From the NCBI GenBank assembly GCA_009926195.1, contig RFPK01000102.1, positions 1 to 7,074 on the forward strand: a DNA stretch of 7,074 nucleotides, read 5' to 3'. This DNA is from Synechococcaceae bacterium WB4_1_0192 (GTDB taxonomy: Bacteria; Cyanobacteriota; Cyanobacteriia; PCC-6307; Cyanobiaceae). Each line of letters begins with the position of its first letter. Within the stretch, counting starts at the first letter, position 1. Below, one piece after another: positions 5,905 to 7,074 of the stretch. A program made the position numbers and the translations under genes. Under the pieces are notes generated by a model. That model made no database searches. It worked only from the letters and a program-made list of their open reading frames with translations, and had not been told where the DNA came from.

Positions 5905-6778
5905 GCCAGATCTGGGCCACGATGGCGGGTTGGTCGATATGGGGCAGGTGGCCGCAGCCATCCAGCTCCTGGATGCGCTCTCCTAACAGAGCCTGAGCCG
6001 CTCGCTTCTGGGGCGGGCGCAGGATGCGGTCCTCGCGGCCCCACAGCACCTGGATCGGCTGCGGCGGCAGGAGGGGCTCGCCGCAGCCGGCGAAGCCGCC
6101 GCTGCGGGCGAAGGCGGCAAGGGCCGGAGCCCAGCCAGGGCACTGCAGGTGCAGGGAGGCGATCTCCAGTTCGGCGGGGCCGACATCGCGATCGGGATCG
6201 GCGAAGGCCGTACGGCAGAGGCCGCGCCGCACCCCAGGCAGCGCCAGGAAGCGGGCGCCGAGTTGATCGAGCAGGGGTGGGACTGGCATCGGTCGGCCGG
6301 TGAGCCCCGCTGGCGCCAGCAGCAGCAGGCGCTCGATCGCTTCCGGTTGGCGTCGGGCCAGCTCGACCGCCGCCGAGCCCCCCATCGAGGCGCCGATCAG
6401 GCCGACCCGCGCTGCCTCGCTCCGGCGTTGCAGTTCCTCCAGCAGGGTCTCCAGGTGGGCGACGACGGTACCGGGGCCGTACTCGGCGCCCTGTGGCCGC
6501 GGGCAGAACCCGAAGCCGTGCAGATCGGGGATGATCAGCTGGTGCCGCGGCGCCAGCAGGGGCGCCAGGCGCCGGTATTCCAGGTGGGAGCTGTCGAAGC
6601 CATGGAGTAGCAGCAGCGGTGGTCCCTCGCCCAGGACCGCCACGGGCCAGGCGTCGCTCCAGCCGGGCAGCGTCCACCATTGCACTGCAGCGGCCAGGTC
6701 GCGCCCCTGGGGGTCGAGCAGGGTCCGCGCCGCACGCTCCAGCAGTTGCCGCGGTTCGGCGTTGATCGTCTCCTGCAT
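5897..6778 (-). CDS. Alpha/beta-fold hydrolase, substrate unknown
   Basis: A complete 293-residue single-domain hydrolase. The triad is readable: nucleophile Ser131 in the elbow GASMGG (129-134), acid Asp250 in WGREDRI (246-252), and His277 in GCGHLPHIDQP (274-284). The oxyanion-hole motif HGFDSS is at 59-64 and PDLHGFG at 84-90. A cap region of about residues 160-235 lies between the strands carrying Ser and Asp. There is no signal peptide or membrane segment, so it is probably cytoplasmic or loosely membrane-bound. The first 45 residues, with QWWTLPGW, resemble N-terminal extensions of cyanobacterial members of this family. The start is 5 bases after the stop of the upstream dehydrogenase gene and the end overlaps the DUF2993 start by 8 bases, so the three form an operon. 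The motifs cannot separate esterase, lipase-like, haloperoxidase-like or C-C hydrolase activity. No Shine-Dalgarno sequence is obvious before the ATG. Confidence 0.93.
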   Translation of the reverse strand: MQETINAEPRQLLERAARTLLDPQGRDLAAAVQWWTLPGWSDAWPVAVLGEGPPLLLLHGFDSSHLEYRRLAPLLAPRHQLIIPDLHGFGFCPRPQGAEYGPGTVVAHLETLLEELQRRSEAARVGLIGASMGGSAAVELARRQPEAIERLLLLAPAGLTGRPMPVPPLLDQLGARFLALPGVRRGLCRTAFADPDRDVGPAELEIASLHLQCPGWAPALAAFARSGGFAGCGEPLLPPQPIQVLWGREDRILRPPQKRAAQALLGERIQELDGCGHLPHIDQPAIVAQIWHG

Positions 6779-6783
6779 CGGGA

Positions 6784-7074
6784 TCAGGCCTGCACCGCTG
6801 TGCTGGCGCCGGTTTCACTCGCCGCCGTGGTGCTCACCAGGGCCGCCAGCAGGTCGGTGGGGCTCACGGCAAAGGGCAGGTGGTGCAGGTCGGAACCGGG
6901 GCGGCAGGCGAAGCTGCACACCGTTTCCAGCTCCCGCAGGCTCGCGTCCGCCAACCCCAGATCCGCCAGGCTGATCGGCAGCTGCAGCCCCGCAAAGAAG
7001 GGCAGCAGCTGGCGTCGCGCCTGGCCGGCCAGGCGGTTGCCACCCACGACTTCCTCCAGCCGCAGCTGCACCAG
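6784..7074 (-). CDS. Iron-containing alcohol dehydrogenase / glycerol dehydrogenase-like, C-terminal end only
   Basis: The frame is open to the right edge, so only the last 96 residues are seen; the GTG at 7071 is an internal Val codon. The segment reads LVQLRLEEVVGGNRLAGQARRQLLPFFAGLQLPISLADLGL and then CSFACRPGSDLHHLPFAVSPTDLLAALV. This fits the helical C-terminal domain of GldA-type dehydrogenases, where a comparable T/S-x-H-x-x-P segment is followed by a helix. The last 17 residues are Ala/Ser/Thr-rich and probably flexible. The catalytic metal ligands and NAD-binding domain lie off the window, so the substrate cannot be judged. It is the first gene seen of the minus-strand operon leading into the hydrolase. 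I recall a glycerol-dehydrogenase-like gene beside an alpha/beta hydrolase in picocyanobacteria, but this is memory, not a search. Confidence 0.65.
   Translation of the reverse strand: MVQLRLEEVVGGNRLAGQARRQLLPFFAGLQLPISLADLGLADASLRELETVCSFACRPGSDLHHLPFAVSPTDLLAALVSTTAASETGASTAVQA

Noticed and set aside
5742..6818. A 358-codon minus-strand frame over the hydrolase
   Set aside because: It is a shadow of the hydrolase, which has a complete catalytic triad in the overlapping frame. The alternative is Pro/Arg/Ala-rich without motifs.

Overview
The window is strongly GC-rich and reads as a chromosomal segment of a picocyanobacterium of the Cyanobium/Synechococcus type. The support is a cyanobacterial-style group 2 sigma factor, a small membrane protein of the picocyanobacterial conserved-hypothetical kind, a cyanobacterial-type CbiT, a DUF2993 protein, and an AarF/UbiB-family protein whose wording (for example PLNLGFGLGEIIDEFGRSLF) is typical of that group. 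This assignment is from recall of the families, not from a database search. I see no phage, transposase, CRISPR array, tRNA or rRNA. There is no gene-free stretch longer than 300 bases.

Layout. (1) 1-777, plus: the 3' part of a sigma-70-family gene that enters from the left edge. It meets, tail to tail across 41 bases that hold two small hairpins, (2) 819-1298, minus: a 159-residue membrane protein. Behind it on the same strand is (3) 1346-2664, minus: an aarF/ubiB-family gene. A 47-base divergent gap separates this from a tightly packed plus-strand operon: (4) 2712-3972, a fold-type-I Orn/Lys/Arg decarboxylase-family gene; (5) 3969-4305, cbiT (cobalamin pathway), overlapping gene 4 by ATGA; (6) 4306-5238, cdsA (phosphatidate cytidylyltransferase), whose ATG directly follows the cbiT stop. 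A strong inverted repeat at 5233-5281 covers the stop region between cdsA and a convergent minus-strand operon: (9) 6784-7074, the C-terminal end of a glycerol-dehydrogenase-like gene, then (8) 5897-6778, an alpha/beta hydrolase, then (7) 5281-5904, a DUF2993 protein whose start overlaps the hydrolase end.

The most striking observation is damage. Three neighbouring genes, aarF, the decarboxylase and cbiT, each have a recognisable start and end but lack a central block (roughly 120, 50-60 and 85-100 residues by family recall) and change reading frame at the junction. All three junctions lie in about 1.65 kb (near 2505, 3088 and 4150), while the genes on either side look whole. The lost parts include catalytic or cofactor-binding motifs, so none could make a working product as written. 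Because three separate lesions are packed together, including in genes normally kept in picocyanobacteria, sequence loss during library preparation or assembly is at least as likely as true gene decay. I found no convincing new defence or mobile system; apart from the lesions, this looks like ordinary housekeeping DNA.
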